The translations under genes and the position numbers were made by a program. The notes below the pieces were generated by a model, which saw only the letters and a program-made list of their open reading frames with translations, had not been told where the DNA came from and searched no databases. From contig NZ_JAKWBN010000012.1 in assembly GCF_022511585.1 (NCBI RefSeq), positions 1 to 64,000 of the forward strand: DNA of 64,000 nt, given 5' to 3'. This DNA comes from Shimazuella soli (GTDB lineage Bacteria > Bacillota > Bacilli > Thermoactinomycetales > Thermoactinomycetaceae). Positions 14,912 through 25,200 of the stretch are shown in pieces. Each line of letters begins with the position of its first letter. Position 1 is the first letter of the stretch.

Positions 14912-15679
14912 TTATTGGAGTGCCTTTTCCATTTCTGTTTTCACTCGATTTATCAAATGTTGTTTTCCTTGATGAATATCATTTAACAAAATAGTAAACC
15001 TTCCTAATCTCTCATCGAGTTTAAGTGCTTCTTCCATCGAACTGAAAATATCGTCTCCTTTTTTATCTAAGTGCATAATTACTTCTACTTCATTCTGATG
15101 AGCAAAAAAGACGAAAGAGGCGCTATCCAAATCAAATTCTACTCCAGAGACAGGTTCACAACAGTACATTTGTACAAAGGGATGACGGGAAAAATGATGT
15201 TCAAAATCAAAAGTTACTTTGGACAGACGAAAATTATTAGCTTCGATCGCTTCTAAAATCATATCAATATAAGGATGAGGAAGAACTTCAATTCCATCTA
15301 TATCTTGTGGATCACGAGCTAGCTTGATATCAAGTCCTGTACGAAGAAAAATAGGTGCTCCAGAGATAGAAACAGGACAGTCATATGGTAATTGAAACTC
15401 AAACTCAAACTGTCTTTCTTCTTTTGGGCCAATCGTAAATGGTTCGGTAATTAAGACTTTTTCCACCATATATTCAGATTGACTTCCGTCGAGTTCATAC
15501 TGGATATTCAAGAATAAATAAATTTCATCTACAAATTGTTCTGCTTGTCCACCTAAAACATATACTTTACCTTTAACGATTTCACCTTGCATGTACGTAG
15601 ACTTCTCTAATCTTGTATCCACTTTTGCAGAGCCGACTCCAAACGTAGTCAGCGATTTTCGAAATAAATTCATATTCAT
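14912..15679 (-). CDS. spo0M: Spo0M-family sporulation control protein, copy A
   Basis: Spo0M is an arrestin-like cytoplasmic protein whose level affects early sporulation through an undefined route. The 255-residue product shows the family start FGVGSAKVDTRLEK, an arrestin-like beta sandwich (about 15-130) and the block SGAPIFLRTGLDIK. A second half with HPYIDMILEAIE follows. Length equals that of B. subtilis Spo0M (258). It is the second of two tandem spo0M genes; its ATG is only six bases from the end of copy B. A terminator follows. Divergence between the copies is large, so this is an old duplication. Confidence 0.9.
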   Translation of the reverse strand: MNMNLFRKSLTTFGVGSAKVDTRLEKSTYMQGEIVKGKVYVLGGQAEQFVDEIYLFLNIQYELDGSQSEYMVEKVLITEPFTIGPKEERQFEFEFQLPYDCPVSISGAPIFLRTGLDIKLARDPQDIDGIEVLPHPYIDMILEAIEANNFRLSKVTFDFEHHFSRHPFVQMYCCEPVSGVEFDLDSASFVFFAHQNEVEVIMHLDKKGDDIFSSMEEALKLDERLGRFTILLNDIHQGKQHLINRVKTEMEKALQ

Positions 15680-15684
15680 AACGC

Positions 15685-16428
15685 CTACTTTCTTCTTAAA
15701 AGTGATCGAAGTTTTTCAAACGGATTTCCTTCTGCTGCTTCACCATTTATGCGAAAAGTACCTTCAGGATCACGATGATTCCATTCAAATGTACTTTGCA
15801 GGGCTTGCTGTGCTCTAAGGATTTCCATCTCCATTTTAAAGGAGGTGGTAGAATGTGTGAATACCACGGAAAACTCATCGATCATTCCATGATTAGAACC
15901 AGTAGGACGGAAAATAAAAATTTGCATAAATGGACATCCTTTTTTTGGCTTTTCTATCAGCTCTAGATTATCTATCTGATAAAGGATAAAACCAGCGTCT
16001 TCTATTACTTTTAATATATGTTGTACCAATTTTGCCGGTAAAATCGTAATTCTATCTTCATCTTTTGGATCAATGGCAAACTTAGCATCCAAATACGTTC
16101 GAAGATAAGTAGGGAAATGTCCAGTAGACATCGGTATTGTATCGGGTAATGTCAATTGAAAAGGGATTCTTCTGACTTCATGTTCGGCAATCTCAATGGG
16201 ACCTGACAACTGGAAAACTTCTGCTATGTAGGCTTTCTTTTTTTTGCTTCCTTCTTCTCGATACTCGAAAATGAGATGTAGTTCTATTTGATCAAATAAT
16301 TGAGTACCAAGGCCTCCTTTGATGACTACTTCCCCCTTTGCAAGATCTCCGGGAGAATACTGGTTTCTTTCCAGTTGTGTATCAACTTTAGCTGCGCCTA
16401 TGCCAACGCTGGATATCCAATTAAACAC
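15685..16428 (-). CDS. spo0M: Spo0M-family sporulation control protein, copy B
   Basis: The 247-residue product carries the same blocks as copy A: SVGIGAAKVDTQLER, FPTYLRTYLDAKFAIDPKDED, and a C-terminal FEKLRSLLRRK. I choose the GTG at 16428 because AAAGGAG lies 11 bases upstream and the protein then begins close to the usual family start; a TTG seven codons upstream would overlap the ribosome binding site. It is cotranscribed with copy A, five bases apart. The last third differs most from copy A (its LRAQQALQ region has no counterpart), which may reflect different partners. Confidence 0.87.
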   Translation of the reverse strand: MFNWISSVGIGAAKVDTQLERNQYSPGDLAKGEVVIKGGLGTQLFDQIELHLIFEYREEGSKKKKAYIAEVFQLSGPIEIAEHEVRRIPFQLTLPDTIPMSTGHFPTYLRTYLDAKFAIDPKDEDRITILPAKLVQHILKVIEDAGFILYQIDNLELIEKPKKGCPFMQIFIFRPTGSNHGMIDEFSVVFTHSTTSFKMEMEILRAQQALQSTFEWNHRDPEGTFRINGEAAEGNPFEKLRSLLRRK

Positions 16429-16542
16429 AACAAATAATACTCCTTTCAAAATAGCCCGATTTACTGGACCTTTAGCATGATTGCATAAAAAATAGAGTGC
16501 TCAAATATTTCGTCATCAAGGAAAATAGGAGGACAAGGCCTC

Positions 16543-19509
16543 CTATTTCTTCCTTTTAAATAATTGTAAATACTGTTCAAACTGTTTGGCAAGTGTTGCA
16601 TGCTCTGTAGTATCTTTCACCACCGGAACTTCTGGTTTCTTTGCAACTACAGGAGCTTGCGTGGTTTCCTTTTTCTCCTCTTTCTTTGGAGGGATTTCTT
16701 CTACCTTATTTTCCTTTATCGGTTCTTGTTTTTGAACTTTTGCTGGTTCTTGTTTTTGAACTTTTGGTTTGTTCTGTTTCTCTTGTTGTTCCATCTCCAA
16801 TAGTTCACGTTCCATCTGCTGTAACTCTAGCTCACGTCTGCGTCTCTCTGCTTCCAACGGATCGGTTTCTTTTGTGTTGCTTTTCGCTTCTTTAGGGGCG
16901 TTTTGCACTTCAATGGTAGTATCAGAAGTTGCGGTTGCCGCCACTTCTTCTGTTGATGTTCCTTCTCCTTCTGTAGATTTCTTTTTTCTTCTCCGTCTTC
17001 TGCGTCGGCGTTTTTTCTTCGGTGCTTCTTCATCAGATGCTTCCTGTGAATCTTCTGTTTCATCTGTAGTCTCTTCTACTTTACCTGCTGTTTCTTCAGT
17101 TTGAATGGGATTTTGTGCCTCTTGTTTCGATTCTACTTTTTCCGGTTTTCCAAATACTGCTTCGGTTTTTGTCTCATCTTTCACTGGTGTTTCCTGTTTA
17201 TTGTCTGCTTGCCTCGTTTTTGATTCTGTTTCTTTGACTGATTCGGTCTGTTCATTTGATTTCATTTGTTTTTTGGTTTCTTTGATAGGCTCTGGCTCTT
17301 TAGCAGGTATAACTTCGGCAAATACATTTTCGATTTCTTGGTCTTCTTCTTGTGATATTGGTTCTACCTCTGAAACTACAGGCTTCGTTTCTATTTCAAG
17401 TGAGCTGGCATCTGAGGATTTGACTTCATCTACTGAAATTGTCGTTGTAGCTAAATCTCCAAAAACAGTTAGAGGTATATCTTCTTGATCCTTTTCTGAT
17501 TCTTCTGTTACTTGGGTGGTTATTGGCTCAAACTTAACTTCGTTCGAAATCTCTCCATCGGTGGAGGCCTCTACTTGTTCCCATTCTGCCGTCAATTCAG
17601 CCAATTTAGCTTTCGTTCGAGCCTGATATTCTTCTTCCTGCTTCTGAAGTAAGATTGTTTTCTGCTGTTCATACTCAGCATGGAGCCTGGCCAGCAATTC
17701 CTCTTGGCGCTTTTGGAAAGCTTGTTCTTCCTGTTCCAATACCATTTTTTGCTTTTCTTCAAACTGTTTTCGTGCTACTGCGAGTTTTGCTTTGCGGCGT
17801 TCTTCTTTCTCTTTTCTTTCTTTGGCAAGTCGAGCCTCTTCTTCCATTCTAGCTAGTTCTTCTCGCTTTAACTTGAGAAGCTCTTCTTGCTGTTGTTCTA
17901 GTTTTTTGCGTTGTTCCTCCAACAAACGCCTCTGCTCTTCTTCTAATTTCTTCCGATGCTGTTCAATGAGTTCCCTTTCCCGACGCTCATATTCTTCCCG
18001 CATCTTCCGTAAGCGTTCTTCCTGTTCTTTTTCTAACTCTTCTTGTTGTTTATTTAATTTCAGCACAAAAGATTGAGACAAATCTTGTCCTTCTAATTGA
18101 GCCAATGCTGGTGAAACCTTCACTGTTGTTTGATTTGAATCAGGATGTGTTCCCACTGATTCTTTTTTAACTGATTCCTCTTTTGCTTCTTCTGCTTCTA
18201 AATTTTCATCTGATTTTGGTTCTTCATCGGGCTTTTCCTGTGCAGCTTCTTCCAATTTTGGTTCCATGTTTTGTTGTAATATTTCCATCGGTTCCTCTGA
18301 GAATACAGTTTCTTGCACAGGCGAATTTAAGTCTGTATTTTCTGTATGAGGAGACTCAGATACTTTTGGCTGAACTACAACTTTACTGTTTTCATTTTTA
18401 TCATAGGCTTGATCTTTTGCCCCAACGAGTGGTTCATCTTCAAATAACCATTCTGTATGAGAAGTCGCCTCAAGACTTGTAACGTTTATTTCTATTTCAC
18501 TGTTTTCATTTGCATCTTCTTTAAACACAGTAGTTATAGAAGACTCTTGTTGTTCTTGCTGCTTATTTTGTGATTTCGTTATGTCTTTTGTCTCATCTTC
18601 TTTCACCAAGCTACCCCTTTCTTGGACAACTATACTAGGTTGTTCGATGTCTTCTTCATTTTGATTATCCGTAAATACAGTAGTTGTTGATCCACTTTCT
18701 TGATGAATCATTGTCCCAGAATTTTGTTCCGCGCGATAGGTAGGTCTATTACTTATAGATATCATGGATTCTTGTTTTTGTTTTGCATTTGGAACGATAA
18801 GCTCATTATTTTCTTCTTTTTTTTCACCCCAAAATTTACTCAAGATTCCTCCGCTCGTACTTTTGTTTTCAAAAATCTCTACTTGCTCCAATACTGGTGG
18901 AACCGTATATTCTTTAAAAGATTTTTGAATAAGTCTAGCCATGGGTCTAGAAACTTTAAAATTTCGAGGTAATTTCAAAATAGGACCATCTAGAAATTGA
19001 CCAGACAGCATACTATAAATAAACGTTCCCCAGTCCAACTTGGACTCATAAACCATAATTTGCTCCAAACCACAGAAAAAGACTTTCAATTCATTTTGGC
19101 TGTCTACTCCAATATTTCTTAAATCAAGTAAGAGATACATGGACATTGGTTTGGACCGAAGGACAGCATCCACATGGAGGAGACCCCTTACCCATTTGAC
19201 TACTTGCTCTTCGGACAATTCTTGTGTGGTGATGATTTCACGTAGTGGTCGTATTTCTACATATGGTCGAATAAATACTAACATATCTGGTTCGTCAAAA
19301 ACGTCTAAATATGGGATCACTTGTGGCAATTTCAGATTACGATACTGGGATATTGCTCGCAGTGGTGCTTGTCTATTTAAACTTGCTGATTGTAAGTAAT
19401 ATCTTTTGTCTTCGTATACTGCAATTGCCAGTTCGCCTTGAAAGAAGGGAACAACGCTCTCAATTAGATATTTTTGCCGATATACATCGCCAACTTTAAA
19501 GAAAGCCAT
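16543..19509 (-). CDS. Large protein: degenerate kinase-like head, acidic linkers, coiled coil, Arg/Lys tract
   Basis: AAGGAGGAGG sets the ATG at 19509. Of 988 residues, about 1-215 resemble a protein-kinase lobe that has lost catalysis. DLRNIGVD at 129-136 stands where HRDLKPxN would be, FCGLE at 145-149 where DFG would be, and DWGTFIYSMLSG at 159-170 resembles the F-helix block. Next come acidic Ser/Thr/Glu linkers (about 220-480), a long charged coiled coil (about 480-640), and another acidic linker. A run of Lys/Arg lies near 828-845, and a second short coiled coil near 880-905 is followed by a KVQKQEP direct repeat. No membrane segment is seen. Function unknown; a cytoplasmic scaffold is plausible. 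Confidence 0.75.
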   Translation of the reverse strand: MAFFKVGDVYRQKYLIESVVPFFQGELAIAVYEDKRYYLQSASLNRQAPLRAISQYRNLKLPQVIPYLDVFDEPDMLVFIRPYVEIRPLREIITTQELSEEQVVKWVRGLLHVDAVLRSKPMSMYLLLDLRNIGVDSQNELKVFFCGLEQIMVYESKLDWGTFIYSMLSGQFLDGPILKLPRNFKVSRPMARLIQKSFKEYTVPPVLEQVEIFENKSTSGGILSKFWGEKKEENNELIVPNAKQKQESMISISNRPTYRAEQNSGTMIHQESGSTTTVFTDNQNEEDIEQPSIVVQERGSLVKEDETKDITKSQNKQQEQQESSITTVFKEDANENSEIEINVTSLEATSHTEWLFEDEPLVGAKDQAYDKNENSKVVVQPKVSESPHTENTDLNSPVQETVFSEEPMEILQQNMEPKLEEAAQEKPDEEPKSDENLEAEEAKEESVKKESVGTHPDSNQTTVKVSPALAQLEGQDLSQSFVLKLNKQQEELEKEQEERLRKMREEYERRERELIEQHRKKLEEEQRRLLEEQRKKLEQQQEELLKLKREELARMEEEARLAKERKEKEERRKAKLAVARKQFEEKQKMVLEQEEQAFQKRQEELLARLHAEYEQQKTILLQKQEEEYQARTKAKLAELTAEWEQVEASTDGEISNEVKFEPITTQVTEESEKDQEDIPLTVFGDLATTTISVDEVKSSDASSLEIETKPVVSEVEPISQEEDQEIENVFAEVIPAKEPEPIKETKKQMKSNEQTESVKETESKTRQADNKQETPVKDETKTEAVFGKPEKVESKQEAQNPIQTEETAGKVEETTDETEDSQEASDEEAPKKKRRRRRRRRKKKSTEGEGTSTEEVAATATSDTTIEVQNAPKEAKSNTKETDPLEAERRRRELELQQMERELLEMEQQEKQNKPKVQKQEPAKVQKQEPIKENKVEEIPPKKEEKKETTQAPVVAKKPEVPVVKDTTEHATLAKQFEQYLQLFKRKK

Positions 19510-20128
19510 GCTACAACCTCCTCCTTAACCAGCATAATTTGTAAAATAATAAGAGAAATTGATGAATAGGTTTAGGATATCATAAGGACGCTTGCTTTCA
19601 CAATACACAGAAAGAACTACATAATCTCTAAATTCGCTAGAAATCAGTACTTTTCCAGCTTTGAAAATGTATCCATTTTTTGTTACTTTGGATTTTCCCT
19701 CGTTAGAGTATATAAAAGAAAAACTGCTGTAAATCAGCAGTTTTGGTGTGGACTTCCTCTATATACCATCTTCTTCATTTCAATGTAATCGTTCACATGA
19801 ATATATAAAATATTCACATTTTATTTTCAAAATTACCATTCAGAAGTGGACTACCAATACTGTGAAAGCTATTTAACCCTCCTTGAAATATTCTGCAACA
19901 AATTTATTTTACCATAAAAACAAATATTTTAATAGATTTTATGGGAATATTCTATCATTTTTTCGTATAAATGAAACATGCTATTCATCCTTATCATACA
20001 AAAATCTTATAGAGGTAAACATAAGAATCCTCCTATATCTGTTCCTTACAGGCTAGCTTAACAAAAACATTGGACAAACTATCGTCTCAAACTACGGTAT
20101 AATATCCGTTGTAGAAAGGAGACTTCAT
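19510..20128. other. Long intergenic region between the giant gene and hemL
   Basis: About 620 bases without a convincing gene. It holds the ribosome binding site of the giant gene and a stable hairpin AAAACTGCTG / CAGCAGTTTT at 19720-19744 followed by TTTTGG. There is an AT-rich stretch with TTCACAT repeated at about 19793 and 19811 around GAATAT / ATATTC, and near the right end a -10-like TATAAT at 20098-20103 ahead of hemL. No RNA gene or riboswitch could be recognised. Confidence 0.5.
19720..19744 (+). terminator. Hairpin with T tail between divergent genes
   Basis: A perfect 10-bp stem AAAACTGCTG / CAGCAGTTTT with a 5-base loop. Both neighbours read away from it, so it is not a simple gene-end terminator. 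It could end a short transcript or protect against read-through. Confidence 0.5.
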
Positions 20129-21418
20129 ATGAAAACAACAACATCACAAACACTATATCAAGAAGCATTAGACGTAATCGTAGGGGGAGTAAACAGCCCA
20201 TCCCGATCCTTTCGAGCGGTTGGTGGCGAATATCCGATCTTTATGAAAAAAGCCCAAGGAGCTTATTTTTGGGATGAAGACGATAACCAATATATCGATT
20301 ACTTAGCAGCATTTGGTCCCATCATTCTTGGACATGCACATCCTAGTGTTACTCGTGCTATCCAAGAGGTAGCAGAACAGGGGATTTTATATGGTACACC
20401 GACAGAAAAAGAAGTACGCTTCGCGCAAATGATTCGTGATGCGATCCCTTCCATGGAACAAATTCGCTTCGTAAACAGCGGAACAGAGGCCGTCATGACG
20501 ACAATTCGTCTTGCTCGCGCTTACACAGGAAGAGATAAAATCATCAAATTTGCTGGTTGTTATCATGGGCATTCTGATCTAGTTCTCGTTGCAGCGGGAT
20601 CTGGTCCATCCACTCTCGGCATACCAGATAGTGCAGGTATCCCAGCTAGTATTGCTGGGGAAGTAATCACGGTACCATTCAATGATCCTAAGGCATTAGA
20701 AGCAGCTCTAGAACATTGGGGCGACCAAGTTGCCGGTGTGTTAGTCGAGCCTCTCGTAGGTAACTTTGGCATCGTTCCTCCTGAGCCATCGTTTTTGGAG
20801 CAAGTGAACAAACTGGCTCATCAAGCTGGAGCACTCGTTATTTATGATGAAGTGATCACTGCATTTCGTTTTCATTTTGGCGGGGTACAAACGCTATATC
20901 AAGTGAAACCAGATCTTACTGCCTTAGGAAAAATTATCGGTGGAGGCCTGCCGATCGGTGCATATGGTGGTAGCAGAGAAATTATGGAAAAAGTCGCACC
21001 AATGGGCCCGATGTACCAAGCAGGGACAATGGCTGGAAATCCTCTTTCTATCTCTGCGGGAATGGCTTGTTTAACAGAGCTCTCCAAAGAAGGTACATAT
21101 GAGCGTTTAAATGAAATGGGCAAACAATTAGAAGAAGGGATATGGGAAGCAGCAAATAAATATAACAGAACGATCCAATTAAACCGACAAAATGGAGCAC
21201 TGACCGTTTATTTTAGTGATCAGGCTGTTACCGATTACGATAGTGCACAAAAATCCGATAGTGAACAGTTCGGACGTTTCTTTCGACTCATGCTAGAGGA
21301 AGGAATTTACTTAGCACCTTCTAAATACGAAGCTTGGTTCCTCACCACCGCCCATTCTGAAAACGATATAAAGAAAACAATTGAAGCAGTAAATAAATCA
21401 TTCAAAAATCTAATTTAA
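20129..21418 (+). CDS. hemL: Glutamate-1-semialdehyde 2,1-aminomutase (HemL/GsaB type)
   Basis: This PLP enzyme turns glutamate-1-semialdehyde into 5-aminolevulinate in the C5 haem pathway. The 429-residue product has the start [15 protein letters not shown], the substrate and PLP blocks [16 protein letters not shown] and CYHGHSD, Asp240 in YDEVITAFR, and PLP-binding Lys268 in [26 protein letters not shown] precedes the ATG and TATAAT lies at 20098-20103. B. subtilis carries a second copy, gsaB, close to bcp-perR-ygzB, so the position supports GsaB. The same fold forms the aminotransferase domain of iturin-type synthetases, and a PKS cluster converges on it. I regard haem synthesis as the likelier role. 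Confidence 0.93.
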   Translation: MKTTTSQTLYQEALDVIVGGVNSPSRSFRAVGGEYPIFMKKAQGAYFWDEDDNQYIDYLAAFGPIILGHAHPSVTRAIQEVAEQGILYGTPTEKEVRFAQMIRDAIPSMEQIRFVNSGTEAVMTTIRLARAYTGRDKIIKFAGCYHGHSDLVLVAAGSGPSTLGIPDSAGIPASIAGEVITVPFNDPKALEAALEHWGDQVAGVLVEPLVGNFGIVPPEPSFLEQVNKLAHQAGALVIYDEVITAFRFHFGGVQTLYQVKPDLTALGKIIGGGLPIGAYGGSREIMEKVAPMGPMYQAGTMAGNPLSISAGMACLTELSKEGTYERLNEMGKQLEEGIWEAANKYNRTIQLNRQNGALTVYFSDQAVTDYDSAQKSDSEQFGRFFRLMLEEGIYLAPSKYEAWFLTTAHSENDIKKTIEAVNKSFKNLI

Positions 21419-21430
21419 TAGTAATAAATA

Positions 21431-21462
21431 AAAATGCTAGAGAATAGTGTCTCTAGCATTTT
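21431..21462. terminator. Shared terminator between hemL and the thioesterase
   Basis: Stem AAAATGCTAGAG / CTCTAGCATTTT (12 bp) lies between two convergent stop codons (21418 and 21471). A/T runs at both sides allow it to serve both strands. Confidence 0.85.
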
Positions 21463-21470
21463 CGCTTCAC

Positions 21471-22211
21471 TTAAGCATATTTCTTTCTCTCTTCCTTCAA
21501 TTGTTGGAGGAGAGATTTTTTTAATGTGATGTGGAAATCTTCATGTTCTTGATGAAGGAAAAAGTGATTCCCTTGAAATATTTTCAGTGTAAAGGACTTT
21601 GGCTGTACTTCCTTCCATCTCATCAAATCTTTTATAGATGGAATATCATGATCTCCAGCATATACAGTCAAAGGGCAGGGAAGCTCAACTTTTCTATTGT
21701 ATCGTTCTGTCAACTGAAAATCATTACGCAAAATCGGAAGCAAGTAAGCTTTTAGATCTGGATCTTGGAAAAATCCTTCAGGTATTCCACCTAATTGGTA
21801 TATTTGTTGTACAAAGGAATCGTCTGATTGATGGGTAAATATTTCTTTTTTGACATAAGGAGGATACGCACCAATCACATATAAATGATGGGCTTTTGCA
21901 TTCAATGCAATCAATTGTCTTACTGTCTCAAAAGCAAGAATAGCACCCATGCTATGACCTAAAAAAAAGACGGGTTCGTCAAAAAAGGGGAGAATATGCG
22001 GAATTACCTGTGTTGCTATCTCTTCAGCAGTTGGAATTAGTTTTTCCCTATATCGTGTTCCATGACCTGGCAGTTCTACTGCTATGATTTCTACAGATGA
22101 ACCTAACCAGTCCGACCAAGCTTGAAACACATGCGGATTACCTCCCGCATGATGAAAACAAACAAGCCTTCCCTCTCGCTTTTGGGTGGCGGGAAATCGG
22201 AGATACCCCAA
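21471..22211 (-). CDS. Type II thioesterase (SrfAD/GrsT-like alpha/beta hydrolase)
   Basis: Type II thioesterases clear wrongly loaded acyl groups from carrier proteins or release products. AAAGGAG lies eight bases before the TTG at 22211, taken as start. The 246-residue product has the family start LVCFHHAGGN, nucleophile Ser87 in GHSMG, an acidic residue at Asp187 or Asp189 (AGDHDI), and His216 in GNHFFL. The GHSMG form and the length are typical of thioesterases encoded with NRPS/PKS systems. It is the last gene of the FAAL-PKS-thioesterase operon, 13 bases from the PKS stop, and may be the only release factor, since the PKS has no integral thioesterase. Confidence 0.92.
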   Translation of the reverse strand: MGYLRFPATQKREGRLVCFHHAGGNPHVFQAWSDWLGSSVEIIAVELPGHGTRYREKLIPTAEEIATQVIPHILPFFDEPVFFLGHSMGAILAFETVRQLIALNAKAHHLYVIGAYPPYVKKEIFTHQSDDSFVQQIYQLGGIPEGFFQDPDLKAYLLPILRNDFQLTERYNRKVELPCPLTVYAGDHDIPSIKDLMRWKEVQPKSFTLKIFQGNHFFLHQEHEDFHITLKKSLLQQLKEERKKYA

Positions 22212-22224
22212 ACAATCAACTCCT

Positions 22225-25200
22225 TTATTTAGGGAGTAGCTTTATGAAATCTTCTACAGAACAACCTTGCAATATAGGAACAATGGAAAGCTGAATATTC
22301 CAGTTTTTTTCTATTTTACTTTTTAAACGCATCGCCATGATGGAATCAAACCCGAGATGAATGATAGGCTTATTCATCGGAATTTCTTCAACAGGAATTT
22401 TTAGCATCTTGCTTATTTCATTCGTCACGTAATCATCTATTTCAAGTAATTCTTGGATCTGCTCATGTTTCTCTATGATCGATCTTCCCTGTTCTACCTC
22501 TGAATCCACCCAGTACCGGTCCCATTTCCAAGGATACTTTGGCAAGGAAATTCTACCCGTTGCATCTGGAAAAACTTTTGTCCAATCAAAGCTTAATCCA
22601 TTGCAATACAAAACAGCTAAAGAAGAAAGCAAGCTCACATCATTTGCTCGATCTCTTTCTAAAGATGGAACCATTTTTATTTCTGTATGAAGCTCAGAAG
22701 CACACTCGTAGACAGGCATTTCAAGTATAGGGTGTGGCGATATTTCTAAAAATAATTTCTTTTGATCTTGGATCAAATGGGATATGGCTTCCTGAAAGCG
22801 TACAGCTTGGCATATGTTATCACACCAATAATCAGCATATAGGTTATTGCCATCGATTTCTTTTCCAGTCACAGTAGAGATAAATGATATCGATGTTTCT
22901 TTTGGTTGTATATGAATTAATCGATGTTTTAATTCTTCACGTATTTCATTCATATAAAAACTATGAGAAGGATATGGAGATGTAGCTACAAACTTTGTAA
23001 AAACTCCTTTCTGCTCTAACTCTATCTGAATATTTTCTAAAATGGAGCTGTTCCCAGACAATACATGATTGGTATGACTATTGTAAGCTGCTATAGCAAC
23101 TTGATCATGAAACTGTTCACAAGCTTGTCTGGCTGCTTTCTGATCAATTTGTGCTACTAGCAGCTTTCCTTTTCCTACCATTCTTTGAGCAAAATAACTG
23201 CGCGCTATTACTACATCTACCGCTTCTGATAAGGTTAAAGCGCCAGCAATATGTGCTGCGGCAACTTCACCCAAACTATGACCAACAACTGCTGATGGTA
23301 CTATCCCCCAAGAAAGCCACTGTTTTGCAAGTGCTACTTGTACAGCAAAATACAGGACTTGTGTTTCCACCATCGTTAATGGAGTATCTTGTTCCAAATG
23401 AGCGATTCTCTCCAATAAGGACCAAGAAACCTTATTCGCAATTTCACTTTCTATCGCCAACAAAGTATCACGAAACACCGTTTCCTTTTCCAATAACTCT
23501 TGGCTAATGGACCATTTTGGTCCTTGTCCAGAAAACACAAACACGACTTGATCTGATCTCATTTCTTTCGTACAGAAAACATGGTCATGGTGCTGCTTTT
23601 TTTCTAAAGAAGTCAATAATTCTATAGCCTCTTTCCTATCTTTGGCTAAAAGCATGATTCGTCTCTCATGCTGATCTCTTGTCTGCCAAGCATTCGCAGC
23701 AAGATTGGAAAGGGATTGAGATGGGTTATTTTCTATATAGTTTTTGTATTGAGTCACTTGTTTTTGCAATGATTTCTTACTTTTTGCTGATACTGCTAAT
23801 AACTTGTAGCCAAGATCTGTGGGATGTTCGCAAAATTTTATAGATTGTGCAGGGGCTTCTCCTAATATCACATGAGAATTGGTTCCCCCAAACCCAAAGG
23901 AACTCACACCCACATAAACTTGTTTGGGTATATTTATCGGTTTCGTTACCACCTCTAACTCATATTGATCCACTGGTATCTGAGGATTCCAATGTTGAAA
24001 GTGAAGATGTGGTGGAATATATTTGTGATGCAAAGCAAGAGCGGACTTGATCAAACCAGCAATACCAGCTGCTGCTTCTAGGTGCCCGATATTTGTTTTA
24101 ACGGACCCAAGATATAAAGGATTCTCCCGTTTTTGAGCATAAACTTCAGCCAGTGCCCTCACTTCTATTGGATCTCCTAGTGGTGTTCCTGTTCCATGCG
24201 CTTCGACATAAAAAATATCTTCTGGTTGTACTCCTGCTGCTCTAACTGCACTTTTCAATAGCGCTTTTTGAGCATGTATATTTGGTGCCGTCAGACCGTT
24301 ACTTTTCCCATCTTGATTGACAGATGAGCCATGAATAACAGCATAGATCACATCTCCATCTGCCTGTGCTTCGGATAAAGATTTTAAAACAACTACCCCT
24401 GCTCCTTCCCCACGAACATATCCATCAGCTTTTGCATCAAATGTCTTACATCTTCCATCAGGGGCCAAAACATCTCCAGCTGCAAATCGGATGGAATTAC
24501 TTGGTGTTAAGAGTAAATTGACCCCGCCTACAAATGCCAACGAAGATTGTCCACTGCGGATGCTTTGGCAAGCTAAATCAACTGCAACAAGAGAAGAAGA
24601 GCAAGCAGTATCAATTGCCATACTTGGGCCATACCAATCCATAAAATAAGAAATACGATTTGCTAAAATACTTGCGGAATTCCCAGTTAGATTATAAAAA
24701 TCGGTTTCCTTTTCCACTATACTCCTATAATCATTTCCCGATACACCCACAAATACGGCAGTATCTGATCCTTTTAGCCGATCCATCCTAAGACCTGCGT
24801 CCTCTAGTGCTTCCCATGTCACCTCTAAGAGCAACCGTTGCTGTGGGTCCATCATCTCAGCTTCTCTTGGAGAGATACCAAAAAAAGCAGGATCAAATTG
24901 ATCGATATGTGACAGAAAACCTCCATAGGAAACAGGCACTTTTTCGAAAGATAAACTGGACCATCTGCCCTCGGGAACAGTAGTGATATGATCTTCTGCC
25001 TTCATCATCATTTCCCAAAATTGTTCGGCTGATGATGCCCCTGGAAAACGACACCCCATACCGATCACTGCAACAGGCTCATTTGTACTACTTCTGTTAT
25101 TTTCGATACGTTCTTGTGTCATTTCTCCAACAAGATAAGAGGATAATGATTCGATAGTTGGATAATCCCATAAAATCGTATGAGCTAATTCTCGATCCAA

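Noticed and set aside
16769-18076. Several Ser/Cys-rich plus-strand open frames
   Set aside because: They are antisense to the Glu/Lys-rich coiled-coil gene; low-complexity codons (GAA, AAA, GAG) leave reverse frames open and give Ser/Phe/Leu runs.
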